A stretch of DNA of 64,000 nucleotides, taken from positions 2,216,501 through 2,280,500 of the forward strand of contig JADKFU010000005.1 of assembly GCA_016717285.1 (NCBI GenBank). Reading direction: 5' to 3'. Shown one piece after another: positions 26,731 through 35,750 of the stretch (positions are counted from its first letter, which is position 1; every line of letters begins with the position of its first letter). A program made the translations under genes and the position numbers. This DNA is from Chitinophagaceae bacterium. Lineage in GTDB: Bacteria; Bacteroidota; Bacteroidia; Chitinophagales; UBA10324. The notes under the pieces are model-generated. The model saw nothing but the letters and a program-made list of their open reading frames with translations. It was not told where the DNA came from and searched no databases.

Positions 26731-28245
26731 ATGGTTAATTTTGAGGAAATTGTACATTCCATTAATGCAGTAATCTGGAGCAACGCCCTGATTTATTTAT
26801 TACTCCTCACCGGCATTTATTTTTCAATCAGGATGCGGTTTTTTCAGGTGCGCATGTTGAAAGAAATGGTAAAGCTGATGTTCCAGGGCAATGCCTCTGC
26901 TGCCGGCATTTCCTCTTTTCAGGCGCTGTCTGTCTCACTGTCCGGTCGTGTTGGAACGGGTAATATTGCCGGCGTGGCAACAGCGATCTTCATTGGTGGT
27001 CCGGGTGCAGTATTCTGGATGTGGGCCGTCGCATTCCTGGGTTCGGGCTCCGCATTTGTTGAGTCCACGCTCGGACAAATTTATAAGCGAAAAGAAAACA
27101 ATGAATACCGCGGAGGGCCGGCGTACTACATTGAAAGTGGTTTCAGGAATAAACCACTCGGTAAAATTTATGCCATCGTGTTTGCTGTTTCAACCATACT
27201 TGCCTGTGGCTTCCTGCTGCCGGGTGTGCAATCGAACAGCATTGCCGCAGCTATGAACAGTGCTTTCGGTATTGAATATATATACACCGGCATTTTGCTG
27301 GCCATGTTGTTAGGACTCATCATCTTTGGCGGCATAAAAATGATCGCCAACGTAGCACAATTCGTTGTTCCATTCATGGCCATCACTTATATCGGTGTGG
27401 CAATTATAATACTGGTAATGAACTACCATAAAATTCCGGGAGTTTTTGCTTTGATCTTTTCAAGTGCTTTTGGACTCCAGGCAACTTTCGGCGGCATTGT
27501 TGGTTCCATGATCACCATTGGCGTAAAACGTGGCGTATATAGCAATGAAGCAGGACAAGGCACAGGTGCTCATCCTGCCGCTGCTGCCGAGGTTACACAT
27601 CCTGCGAAGCAAGGTTTGGTGCAGGCCTTTTCGGTTTATATCGATACGTTGTTTGTCTGTTCCGCCACTGCTTTCATGATCCTGATTACAGGCACCTACA
27701 ATGTAAAGGGCCCGGGCGATGCACTGATCGTTGACAATGGCATTTACTACGAACAAAATGGCGTTAAGCATATGGATGGAAGTCCGACCTATACACAGGC
27801 AGCGATTGATAAAGCATTTAGCCAGGGACAAGAAACTTTTCATCCGGATTTTGTTGGCACCGGCAGTTATTTTGTAGCGGTGGCTTTGTTCTTTTTTGCT
27901 TTCACTACACTGCTGGCTTATTATTATATCGCAGAAACGAATGTAGCTTACCTGACTCAAAAACGCGGCGGACCATTGTTGATGCTCGTGTTGAAAATAG
28001 CGATCATGGGTTCGGTATTCCTGGGCTGTATAAGAGCAGCAACTATTGCATGGGATCTTGGCGACATGGGTGTTGGCATTATGGCCTGGCTGAATGTGCT
28101 GGCCATAATCATCTTACAAAAACCGGCGCTCAAAGCATTTAAAGATTATGAACTCCAAAAGAAAGCAGGCAAAGATCCTGTTTTCAATCCCACTGCACTG
28201 GAGATTCGTGATGCTGATTTCTGGGAGAAAGAATATGGAAGATAA
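26731..28245 (+). CDS. Alanine/sodium symporter (AGCS family)
   Basis: 504 residues with about ten membrane segments. The AGCS family signature is clear: LTGIYFSIRMRFFQVR near the N-terminus, then SFQALSVSLSGRVGTGNIAGVATAIFIGGPGAVFWMW, FVESTLGQIYK, GGPAYYIESG and GVKRGVYSNEAGQGTGAHPAAAAEV. These residues line the sodium and amino-acid sites in AGCS transporters such as AgcS and AlsT. It imports alanine or glycine with sodium through the inner membrane. Length is slightly above the usual ~450-480 because of an insertion (~330-375: IVDNGIYYEQNGVKHMDGSP). Monocistronic. Confidence 0.93.
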   Translation: MVNFEEIVHSINAVIWSNALIYLLLLTGIYFSIRMRFFQVRMLKEMVKLMFQGNASAAGISSFQALSVSLSGRVGTGNIAGVATAIFIGGPGAVFWMWAVAFLGSGSAFVESTLGQIYKRKENNEYRGGPAYYIESGFRNKPLGKIYAIVFAVSTILACGFLLPGVQSNSIAAAMNSAFGIEYIYTGILLAMLLGLIIFGGIKMIANVAQFVVPFMAITYIGVAIIILVMNYHKIPGVFALIFSSAFGLQATFGGIVGSMITIGVKRGVYSNEAGQGTGAHPAAAAEVTHPAKQGLVQAFSVYIDTLFVCSATAFMILITGTYNVKGPGDALIVDNGIYYEQNGVKHMDGSPTYTQAAIDKAFSQGQETFHPDFVGTGSYFVAVALFFFAFTTLLAYYYIAETNVAYLTQKRGGPLLMLVLKIAIMGSVFLGCIRAATIAWDLGDMGVGIMAWLNVLAIIILQKPALKAFKDYELQKKAGKDPVFNPTALEIRDADFWEKEYGR

Positions 28246-28730
28246 CTCATATTGCCTTCCGGATAATTATTGATTTTATGTTAATGATGGATCGTCAGCA
28301 AATTCTCCTCACACCATTTTTTCCTTCCTGAGTGATATTGTATAGCGATGAAAAAATGAATTGATGATTGGATTTGAATTCCGGTCATGTCCCGACACCT
28401 CCGCTCCACAACTTTAGATGAAGACCTTCCTTCGGTGTAAATAAGAGATTGGCGCTATTGAGTATTTAATTATATCGAAGCGAGTGCCTCTCCCTTCTTT
28501 TGAGTGATGGAGCAAGTACAGTCTAATCATTCTTTTACTAAGCCTTAATAATATTGGTACTTCTTCTATGTTATAAAATCATCCTTTTTGAGTATTGCAA
28601 AATATTTTAACGTCACCAACTTTGAGGCTTCTAATTATTAGATGACTTACTTATCACTTTTAAGGCATTTTATGAAAGCTTGAAAAATTTCAATAACGTA
28701 TTCCGGTCATCCTGAAATGTTTTACGGTCA
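28246..28730. other. Gene-free stretch with possible IS21-type end remnants
   Basis: No open frame of note. The 11-mer ATTCCGGTCAT occurs twice in the same orientation (28378-28388 and 28700-28710), with a related TTTACGGTCA at 28721. Multiple ATTCCGG-type repeats are a known feature of IS21-family ends, so this could be a decayed insertion site. That is weak inference. Confidence 0.25.
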
Positions 28731-28843
28731 AATTGTCTGAATTAGGATTTGATGGATTTAACGATGATAGGATTAAGTCGAAAAAGAAATCCTAAAATCA
28801 TCAAATCCCTAAAAAACTCAATACAGCCAAAAAAAGAAAAAGT

Positions 28844-28984
28844 ATGAACCATGAAGAATTAACTCATAACATTTCTGGCTGTGCTATGAATAATAGCACT
28901 TTAGTCAGTGGATTTCAAAACGGGCAACGTCAATCACTCCGACAATAAAGACTACATCAAAAGCAACCCTAAAAATCAAAATCC
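28844..28984 (+). pseudogene. Internally deleted copy of the GxxExxY gene
   Basis: The first ~25 codons (MNHEELTHNISGCAM-NNSTLVSGF) match the start of the gene at 29003, then the sequence jumps to that gene's last ~20 codons (AACGTCAATCACTCCGAC ...). It is out of frame, so the open frame stops at 28948. The short A/G-rich leader before the ATG is duplicated too. About 280 bases of the middle are missing. This is a clear deletion remnant of a tandem duplicate. Confidence 0.8.
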
Positions 28985-29002
28985 AGATAAAAAAGAAAAG
29001 GT

Positions 29003-29422
29003 ATGAAGCACGAAGAAGTAACCCATAAAATTATTGGCTGTGCTATGAAAGTTCATAGCACTTTAGGAAACGGATTTCGGGAAGTTATTTACCAGCGGGC
29101 AATGGCAATTGAAATGAAAAAACAAGGCTTGGGCTTTCAGCGTGAAATGGAAATGTTCATTTATTATGAAGGTATTGATATTGGCACCCGAAGGGTTGAT
29201 TTTTTTGTTGAAGAAAAAATAATGGTAGAACTAAAGGCATTGATAAAATTGGAAGAAGTTCATTTGGCACAAGCAATGAATTACTGCCAGGCATATAATT
29301 TACCAATAGGATTACTGATAAATTTTGGAGCGAAAAGTCTTGAATTTAAGAGGGTGTATAACGTCAATCACCCCGACAATAAAGACTACATCAAAAACAA
29401 TCCTAAAATCATCAAATCCTAA
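29003..29422 (+). CDS. GxxExxY protein (PD-(D/E)XK-like fold)
   Basis: 139 residues. The family name motif is seen as GFREVIY (Gly24, Glu27, Tyr30). The nuclease-fold core RRVDFFVEEKIMVELKA follows, with a conserved Asp and the ELK element, then EEVHLAQAMNYCQAYNLPIGLLINFGAKSLEFKRV. This matches PF13366 (PDDEXK_3), about 120-130 residues, cytosolic, function unproven. It is flanked by repeats and follows a deleted copy of itself. The C-terminal HPDNKDYIKNNPKIIK is encoded by the same repeat seen at the cassette edges. Confidence 0.88.
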   Translation: MKHEEVTHKIIGCAMKVHSTLGNGFREVIYQRAMAIEMKKQGLGFQREMEMFIYYEGIDIGTRRVDFFVEEKIMVELKALIKLEEVHLAQAMNYCQAYNLPIGLLINFGAKSLEFKRVYNVNHPDNKDYIKNNPKIIKS

Positions 29423-29588
29423 ACATCTTAATCCTGGAATTATAACTATGAAAATCAGACTACAACATCACGGGACACTACTGAAATATTGGAGCTTCAA
29501 AATTAATCCTATCGATACAAATCAAAACATGGGTTTCCAATTAGCCATCGCGCTGCAATAATTAAATCCTCAACTCCTTCAAGTCTGG

Positions 29589-31853
29589 TTAATCAACAAT
29601 AATCAATGGCTTCGCAATGCTGTTATTTTTCACGGAAGTAGTGACCATATAAAATCCCGCAGGCAACCTTTCGACATTCAACGAAAACGCATTTTGATTT
29701 AGATTCACCATGATTGATTCCTGCAACACTATTTGTCCCAACTCATTCCGGATAATGATGACAGCATGCTCATCTTCCATCGAAGATAAAAAGGCCAGTG
29801 TCACGCTTTCCTTTGCCGGAGCAGGATAGATCAGCACATTGTCTTCAAGGAAGGGAAGATCCTCAGGATCCCATGTTTCCTGTTGCGTGCTTTTTTGTAC
29901 GCCGGGTTTTAGATAGCAGTTGAGTATCTTTTCATTTCCTGTATCAACGAGCTGCGATTTGAAGTCACTCAACTGGCTTTTAAAACTTTCTATGGAAGCG
30001 GCATACAAAGGATTATTGATCTGATTGGTATTTTCCTGAGGGTCAGCCGCAAGATCAAAAAACTCATCAGTTTCATGCGTGCAACCATAAGCAACATACT
30101 TTGCATCGAATGTTCTAACAGAACGCAGTGAAGGCAGTTTTTCAGTATACGGATCATAAACAGATTCAAAATACATGGAAGATCTGTCTGCTGTTCCATC
30201 AGCCATTTTTTTAAGCGACATTCCATCAAACGTATAACCACCATTGATACCTGCCGCATCAAGCAATGTGGGCGCAAGATCAACATTCAGGGTAAGCTGA
30301 TCATCAATCACCGTTTCATTATTAAACCACGCCGGATAACGGATAAATAATGGCACCCTGGAAGAAGGATCATAAGCAAACCGCTTAAGAAATAATCCAT
30401 GTTCACCAAACATAGCACCATTGTCGCTGGTAAAAATAACGATGGTATTATCGAGGATTGATAAATCTGTAAGCTTCTGAAGAATCTTGCCAATTGCATC
30501 ATCCAGGCCTGCCATCATTTCATAGTAAGGCTGATACTGTCCTGGAATTTCTGCCGGCTTGATATAATAAGAATCGCCAAGGTTGTATAAAAAAGAAGGG
30601 ATATTCGATTTGTAATGCACCGTGTTTTCAGGAACAGGCATCTCTTCTCCATCATACAGGCCAGCATAAGATGACTGCGGAAGAAATGGATTGTGTGGCG
30701 CGTGGTAACCTATCGTGACAAAAAAACTCTTGTCCGCATTTCTATCCAGGAATGCAAGTGTTGTATCCGTTACGATATCCGTATCATGACCATTCACAGT
30801 GGCCAATGTTCCATTGAGATTGTACTTCAGATTGTTGTATTCATCTGTTCCGCTGTTCACTTTTGTGGCAAACCAATAATCATAACCGGGTTGCGGCTTG
30901 ACTGCCATGTGGTATTTTCCAATCATGCCTGTATAGTATCCTGCACTGTCGAGAATTTTTGCGGTAGTTGGAAGTGATTCATAAATATTTTCTGAATTGT
31001 TGGTGGCGCCATGCTTGTGCGGATACAGACCTGTAACAATACTTCCACGGCTGGGTATGCAATACGACTGCACACAAAAGCTGTATTTAAAATTCACGCC
31101 TTCGTTCGCGATGCGGTCAATATTCGGACTTTGAAAAAAAGCAGGTCCGCCGTTACAGCTATAGCTGTCATATCTCGCATCATCTAAAATGATCATCAAA
31201 ATATTAGGCCGTGCAGGTAATTGAAAAGTGGAAGGCGATGACCAGCTTCCGGTTGTATCCGCACAATCCGTCACCTGGCAGGTATACAAAGCGCCGGCAA
31301 TAAGATTGTGCAGCGTAACCATTGTACTGCTTGCTGTAAATACATACTTCCAGTTCGCGTTAGCAGATTTCCGGTAACGGATTTGGTTGAACGCTGATGT
31401 GCAATTTCCGCCATTCCATGTAATGGTGGCCGCATCAGGAGGAACAGTGGTGATATTGGTAATAACCGGCGGAACACAATCTGCTGATGTTGCCTTCACA
31501 ATCTGGAAACCCGAACCCATATTGTTACTGCAATAACTTGCTACCGCGAAATTGTATTTTACTTTTGAATCAAGACCGGAAAAAATATAGGATGTATTCA
31601 AACCCACATTTGTGACAGGCGACCATACAGAGGAATTCTGCTTTTTAAATTTCACCGAATAATAAGCAGTTCCCGGCACTGCATTCCAGGTGAGCTTTGT
31701 CGCACATTCCGAAATATTAACCGCCACTACATTTGAAGGTTTCGGCAGCGTACAATCCAGTGAAAAAACCTTTACAGGAACAATGACAAATAAAAAAAGA
31801 AATGAAACAGAGGAACAGTAATTGAAAAAAAAATTTCGCATAGCATCATTCAT
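29589..31853 (-). CDS. T9SS-exported sulfatase with two fibronectin III domains
   Basis: 754 residues; Met5 (31841) may be the true start. Signal peptide to ~31. Two fibronectin III-like domains are at ~38-122 and ~128-212. Sulfatase domain ~215-640: PNILMIILDD (metal Asp224, Asp225), the formylglycine motif CIPSR at 265-269, GKYHMAVKP, IGYHAPHNPF and TSDNGAMFGEHG (Asp477, Asn478). The T9SS sorting domain starts at VLIYPAPAKES. Type I sulfatases need Cys-to-formylglycine conversion by an anaerobic or FGE-type maturase, not seen here. It would hydrolyse sulfate esters outside the cell. A promoter lies at 31891-31921. Confidence 0.9.
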   Translation of the reverse strand: MNDAMRNFFFNYCSSVSFLFLFVIVPVKVFSLDCTLPKPSNVVAVNISECATKLTWNAVPGTAYYSVKFKKQNSSVWSPVTNVGLNTSYIFSGLDSKVKYNFAVASYCSNNMGSGFQIVKATSADCVPPVITNITTVPPDAATITWNGGNCTSAFNQIRYRKSANANWKYVFTASSTMVTLHNLIAGALYTCQVTDCADTTGSWSSPSTFQLPARPNILMIILDDARYDSYSCNGGPAFFQSPNIDRIANEGVNFKYSFCVQSYCIPSRGSIVTGLYPHKHGATNNSENIYESLPTTAKILDSAGYYTGMIGKYHMAVKPQPGYDYWFATKVNSGTDEYNNLKYNLNGTLATVNGHDTDIVTDTTLAFLDRNADKSFFVTIGYHAPHNPFLPQSSYAGLYDGEEMPVPENTVHYKSNIPSFLYNLGDSYYIKPAEIPGQYQPYYEMMAGLDDAIGKILQKLTDLSILDNTIVIFTSDNGAMFGEHGLFLKRFAYDPSSRVPLFIRYPAWFNNETVIDDQLTLNVDLAPTLLDAAGINGGYTFDGMSLKKMADGTADRSSMYFESVYDPYTEKLPSLRSVRTFDAKYVAYGCTHETDEFFDLAADPQENTNQINNPLYAASIESFKSQLSDFKSQLVDTGNEKILNCYLKPGVQKSTQQETWDPEDLPFLEDNVLIYPAPAKESVTLAFLSSMEDEHAVIIIRNELGQIVLQESIMVNLNQNAFSLNVERLPAGFYMVTTSVKNNSIAKPLIIVD

Positions 31854-31890
31854 TTAATTGGCACGGGCAAAAATTCCCTGTAAAAAACTG

Positions 31891-31921
31891 CAATGATACA
31901 TCTGTGCTGCCTCTTTTGCAA
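31891..31921 (-). promoter_or_regulatory. Predicted promoter for the sulfatase gene
   Basis: On the minus strand: TTG (31921-31919), a 20-base spacer, then TATCATTG (31898-31891), a 7/8 match to TAnnTTTG. It lies about 40 bases before the start codon. Confidence 0.5.
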
Positions 31922-32006
31922 TTATTCCTGCCGCTGCCAGTGCTTATCAACTGTTGACAAATAGCCTTTGTAATAAATGAACCAATAGTGATCGTCATGA
32001 TGCTGA

Positions 32007-33950
32007 TCAACTCTTCACAAACTTCTTCACCACCACCTTATTTCCTTCTGTTGTTCTCAGGAAATAAACTCCTACAGGCAAATCACTGATGTTGATTTCG
32101 AAAGTATTTTGAAACAATTGTTTATCATTCGTAACTATTTTAACAACACGTCCAGATACGTCTGTAATCACCAACTTATCCGATAAAGTATTCGTGATAG
32201 AATACGTCACCGACATTTCATCAGCAACGGGATTAGGGAAAATGGAAAACATTAAATTATCCCTGACGGGCGCATCCACTTCAGTCACCACATCATTCCC
32301 TGAGAGAATCCAAAGTTCCGGATCGAAGATCACTTCATCAGGTGTAAAACCGGGATCAACCGAAAAAGTCTGCCCTGCAAAAGTATTGTTCAACACCAGT
32401 ATGGTATCATGTGTGGCATCTTTAAATTCAACAGGTAATGGCATTTGAAAAAATGAAACAGAAGGATCAGATTGCGATTGATTAACAGTAACACTTACTG
32501 AGTTTCCAAACGGATACCATGAAAGATTATAAGTGGGATAACCTTCCTTATAATACCACTGATCGAAAAAAACAGTGAGATCAAGTCCACTCACTGCTTC
32601 CATATGCGCTTTCAGATCAGGTGTTTTCGCATAATTATAGGCAAGATCAGGATCCAGCAGGTATTGTTTGATTCCTTCAAAAAAAATCGAATCGCCCAAT
32701 TGCCAGCGAAGCATGTGCAACACAAAAGCACCTTTTGAATAAGAGAGCCGTCCGTCGAAAATCCGGCCCACATCTGTTGTATCCGTGCACAATACAGAAC
32801 CATCCGGTTCGCTCACTATATAATCGCGGTGACTGTGTTTCCAACCTTCCCAGTTTCCGGGATATAAATATTGTTGTGTTAATCCTTCGAAGAAAGTGGC
32901 AAATCCTTCATTGAGCCAGATATCTTCCCAACTTCCGCAAGTCACTTTGTCGCCGAACCATTGATGCGCGCATTCATGTGCAATCAGCCATTCATCAAAT
33001 GCCACACAATAAGTCATGGTCTGATGTTCCATTCCTCCACCCCATCCGAACTGGCAATGACCGTATTTTTCATTGGCAAAAGGATAATCTATCGTGAGCA
33101 TGCTGTACAATTCTATAACAGGAACGATAGCAGGCGTCAGACTTTGAGCTGTTGCCAGATCTTCCGGATAGACATAGTTAAGAATCTCTAACTGCTCTCC
33201 ATTTGTAAGCGTTGCGTAATCGCTGTACGTTGAATAATTCGTAACAGCTACAGCAACTAAGTAGGCAGCAATCGGATAATGACTCTTCCAATGATAGGTT
33301 TTTGAATTTCCAGTTTGCGTTTCAGCAATCAATACTCCGTTACTGCCGTCGCGGTAAGTCTGCGGACAGGTTACAAGAATATCAATTGAATCTATTTTAT
33401 CATTCAGACTTTGCTTGCACGGCCACCAGTCTTTTGCACCAAAAGGTTCACTGAGCGTCCATAGAATTGGCGTTCCGTTGTGGGAAGACTGAATGAAGGA
33501 ACCGAAGCCCGAACCAATAGGCGTGCCCTGGTAATAAACAGATATTGAATCAATATTGCCAACAGGAACTTCTGCAGGAAGATCAATCGTGAGCAGGTTG
33601 TCTGCTTGCTGCGTAAAAGTGGCTGCACTGCCATGATACTTTACCGAATCGGTAATCATGTTCGCATTAAAATCAAAATCTATCGCAGAAAAACCGTCTT
33701 CAGTAGGTTCAAAATAAGTGGTGACTTTTCCAGAGATATAATAAACGCTTGGATTGATCTTCCATTCGCAACGATGGTATTTCACATCATAATTATTTGC
33801 AGTTCTTGTAGTATGCTGACCGGAAAACACAGCATTCGACTTGCTTTCCATAGCAGCAATGCTTTTTATCTGATCAATAAAGTCCGGAACCTGGGCTTGC
33901 ATCGATAACTGAAAGGTAAACACACATAACCATGTAATGATCCATTTCAT
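32007..33950 (-). CDS. T9SS-exported M1 family aminopeptidase
   Basis: 647 residues. Signal peptide ends at MQAQ (20). The N-terminal beta-sandwich is ~50-235. The catalytic domain has GGGMEH (304-309, in place of the usual GAMEN), the zinc motif HECAH (325-329) and Glu348 in LNEGF, with 18 residues between the last His and this Glu as in gluzincins. A T9SS type A sorting domain (~570-647: FSIFPNPVADEMSVTY ... LPVGVYFLRT, ending VVVKKFVKS) exports it. It would cleave N-terminal residues from peptides outside the cell. It follows the sulfatase on the same strand but with a 150-base gap and its own 5' region. Confidence 0.92.
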   Translation of the reverse strand: MKWIITWLCVFTFQLSMQAQVPDFIDQIKSIAAMESKSNAVFSGQHTTRTANNYDVKYHRCEWKINPSVYYISGKVTTYFEPTEDGFSAIDFDFNANMITDSVKYHGSAATFTQQADNLLTIDLPAEVPVGNIDSISVYYQGTPIGSGFGSFIQSSHNGTPILWTLSEPFGAKDWWPCKQSLNDKIDSIDILVTCPQTYRDGSNGVLIAETQTGNSKTYHWKSHYPIAAYLVAVAVTNYSTYSDYATLTNGEQLEILNYVYPEDLATAQSLTPAIVPVIELYSMLTIDYPFANEKYGHCQFGWGGGMEHQTMTYCVAFDEWLIAHECAHQWFGDKVTCGSWEDIWLNEGFATFFEGLTQQYLYPGNWEGWKHSHRDYIVSEPDGSVLCTDTTDVGRIFDGRLSYSKGAFVLHMLRWQLGDSIFFEGIKQYLLDPDLAYNYAKTPDLKAHMEAVSGLDLTVFFDQWYYKEGYPTYNLSWYPFGNSVSVTVNQSQSDPSVSFFQMPLPVEFKDATHDTILVLNNTFAGQTFSVDPGFTPDEVIFDPELWILSGNDVVTEVDAPVRDNLMFSIFPNPVADEMSVTYSITNTLSDKLVITDVSGRVVKIVTNDKQLFQNTFEINISDLPVGVYFLRTTEGNKVVVKKFVKS

Positions 33951-34098
33951 AAGCAGTAGGAGATTTATGATTCTTTAAAGTTATTGCTTTTAAAAAGAAT
34001 CCTTGTTGGAAAAAAATCAAGGTACCGTATTTCCTTCATCTTAAAACAACGTATTTTTAAATCACTTTTCAACCAACCGTTTTTCAAAATTAATTACC

Positions 34099-35718
34099 AT
34101 GAAATCTATAGCTACACTTTTATCCTTACTCTTATTTTTTGCGCAAACACTCTTTTCTCAGCAATATCAATGGATACATTCCAATACCTTAAGCTTCAAC
34201 CTCAATCCTTCCCTGCCTGTCAATACTGTTAGCGTTTCTGAATCCGGCCAGGTTTATTTCGCCCATCCGGACAGCAGTGTGATTATATACGGGAATGATA
34301 TCTTCGGCGAAACAAGCGTCGATTGTTACAGTGATGCTGGCGACTTGCAGTGGAGTATACAGCTTGGAAATAAAGTAGTGGTAAGTGAAATAATGGCTGA
34401 CGTGAATGAAAATGTTTATGTCGGCGGTTCTTTCATGGAAACCATGTCCATTAATGGAGTTGATTCACTGGTGAACACCGGCAATAATTTTAATACGAAT
34501 GCTTTCCTTCTTTGCTTCAATACAAACGGGATGTTGGTTTGGAAAAGAAATATTTCCCTGCAACATGACTCCTACACCAACATTGCTGCCATCACAGTTG
34601 ATCAGCAAGATCAGATTTGGTATGGTGCAAGTGATTTCTTAAGTGCGGAAGTATTCAAACTTGATGCATCAGGAAATGAACTATTGTCCTATGAACTCAC
34701 CAACGCGAAAACACTCGGCGGAATGAGTTTTGATGCTGACGGCAATCTCTTTCTCTCAGGTGCCACAAGCACGCCTTTTTTAACAATCGGTAATCTTTCT
34801 GTGCCTGTTTCCGAAACCTACATGATGTATGTTCCCTACATCAATGCAAGTGGGGTTACTCAATGGATCAGGCTGGCATCGGATGTCACTTTCCAAACAC
34901 CGCAGGTGCAAGCGGATCCGTGGGGCAATGCTTATGTAAGTGGATCTTTGTTTCTAGGTACTTCGTTCGGTACCGTTTCATTTATTGACCCTCAATGGTT
35001 GTACGATGTATTTATAACACGGGTAGATAAATATGGAAATTTTAAATGGGGTGTGCAGGCACCGCAAAATACAGGAGGCATTACAGGTGATTTCTCAAGA
35101 GGAGGAAAAAATTTTATAGCTGTTGATGGAGCAGGCAATCTATACTTAACCGGAATCACCAGGGGAACTTTGGATTGGGGAAATAATGTGATGAGTGGCC
35201 TTGGCGCCCTTTCATTCGGATCGCTTTCTGTGCTTTCTTTTGATACTTCAGGAAATGCATTGTGGTCGATGAATGGAGGATCGTCTGATTTTAACCAGGC
35301 CTATTCGCTCGATGCGACAACATCAGGTAAATGTTATTTCTCCGCTTCCATCATTGATGAAGCGATCTTTGGCAACATCATCGTAAATACTGATGAAGGC
35401 TTTGCTTCTGTTCTTGGAAAGATTAGCGCAGGAATTCCGACTGTTGTGCAATCAATTAACAATTCATTTTCTATCGATGTGTATCCTAATCCGATGGATG
35501 CTGTCTGCGTTGTTCATTTTGATGCGCAAAAAAAAGGTGAAATCCAACTCGACTTATTTGACCTGGAGGGAAAACTGAGAAAATCAATTTCAAGGGAAAT
35601 TACAATTGCGGGACATCAGGCACTTTCATTTTCCGTTGCTGATATTACTCCCGGAATTTATGGGTTGCAAATAAAATCCGCTGACGGAATCCGGAGAAAG
35701 GAAATAGTTGTGAATTGA
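34099..35718 (+). CDS. T9SS-exported beta-propeller-like protein
   Basis: 539 residues. Signal peptide MKSIATLLSLLLFFAQTLFSQ. The body (~25-455) carries repeated blocks of the type DADGNLFLSG, DPWGNAYVSGS and DGAGNLYLTGIT, each followed by a W-x-Q/W-G or W-S-M motif. This is the SBBP/beta-propeller repeat pattern, perhaps six or seven blades. The T9SS type A sorting domain is at ~462-539 (DVYPNPMDAVCVVHF ... ITPGIYGLQI, ending RRKEIVVN). Function unknown; probably surface adhesion or ligand binding. Divergent from the aminopeptidase gene with ~150 bases between the two starts. Confidence 0.87.
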   Translation: MKSIATLLSLLLFFAQTLFSQQYQWIHSNTLSFNLNPSLPVNTVSVSESGQVYFAHPDSSVIIYGNDIFGETSVDCYSDAGDLQWSIQLGNKVVVSEIMADVNENVYVGGSFMETMSINGVDSLVNTGNNFNTNAFLLCFNTNGMLVWKRNISLQHDSYTNIAAITVDQQDQIWYGASDFLSAEVFKLDASGNELLSYELTNAKTLGGMSFDADGNLFLSGATSTPFLTIGNLSVPVSETYMMYVPYINASGVTQWIRLASDVTFQTPQVQADPWGNAYVSGSLFLGTSFGTVSFIDPQWLYDVFITRVDKYGNFKWGVQAPQNTGGITGDFSRGGKNFIAVDGAGNLYLTGITRGTLDWGNNVMSGLGALSFGSLSVLSFDTSGNALWSMNGGSSDFNQAYSLDATTSGKCYFSASIIDEAIFGNIIVNTDEGFASVLGKISAGIPTVVQSINNSFSIDVYPNPMDAVCVVHFDAQKKGEIQLDLFDLEGKLRKSISREITIAGHQALSFSVADITPGIYGLQIKSADGIRRKEIVVN

Positions 35719-35750
35719 TTATTTATTTCCAGTTGCAACACAAATGATAT

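Larger units (their letters stand above)
28731..29440. mobile_element. Repeat-flanked GxxExxY cassette
   Basis: The left edge near 28735 reads TGAATTAGGATTTGATGG. Its inverted counterpart AATCCTAAAATCATCAAATCC-type sequence occurs at 28784-28804 and again at 29399-29419, just inside the right edge. Between them lie a deleted gene copy and an intact GxxExxY gene. Such genes in Bacteroidota and related bacteria often travel between imperfect inverted GGATTT/AATCC repeats; that is general experience, not a search result. The edges are approximate. Confidence 0.5.

Noticed and set aside
29325..29561. 78-codon frame overlapping the end of the GxxExxY gene
   Set aside because: Out of frame with the conserved gene and made mostly of the flanking repeat.
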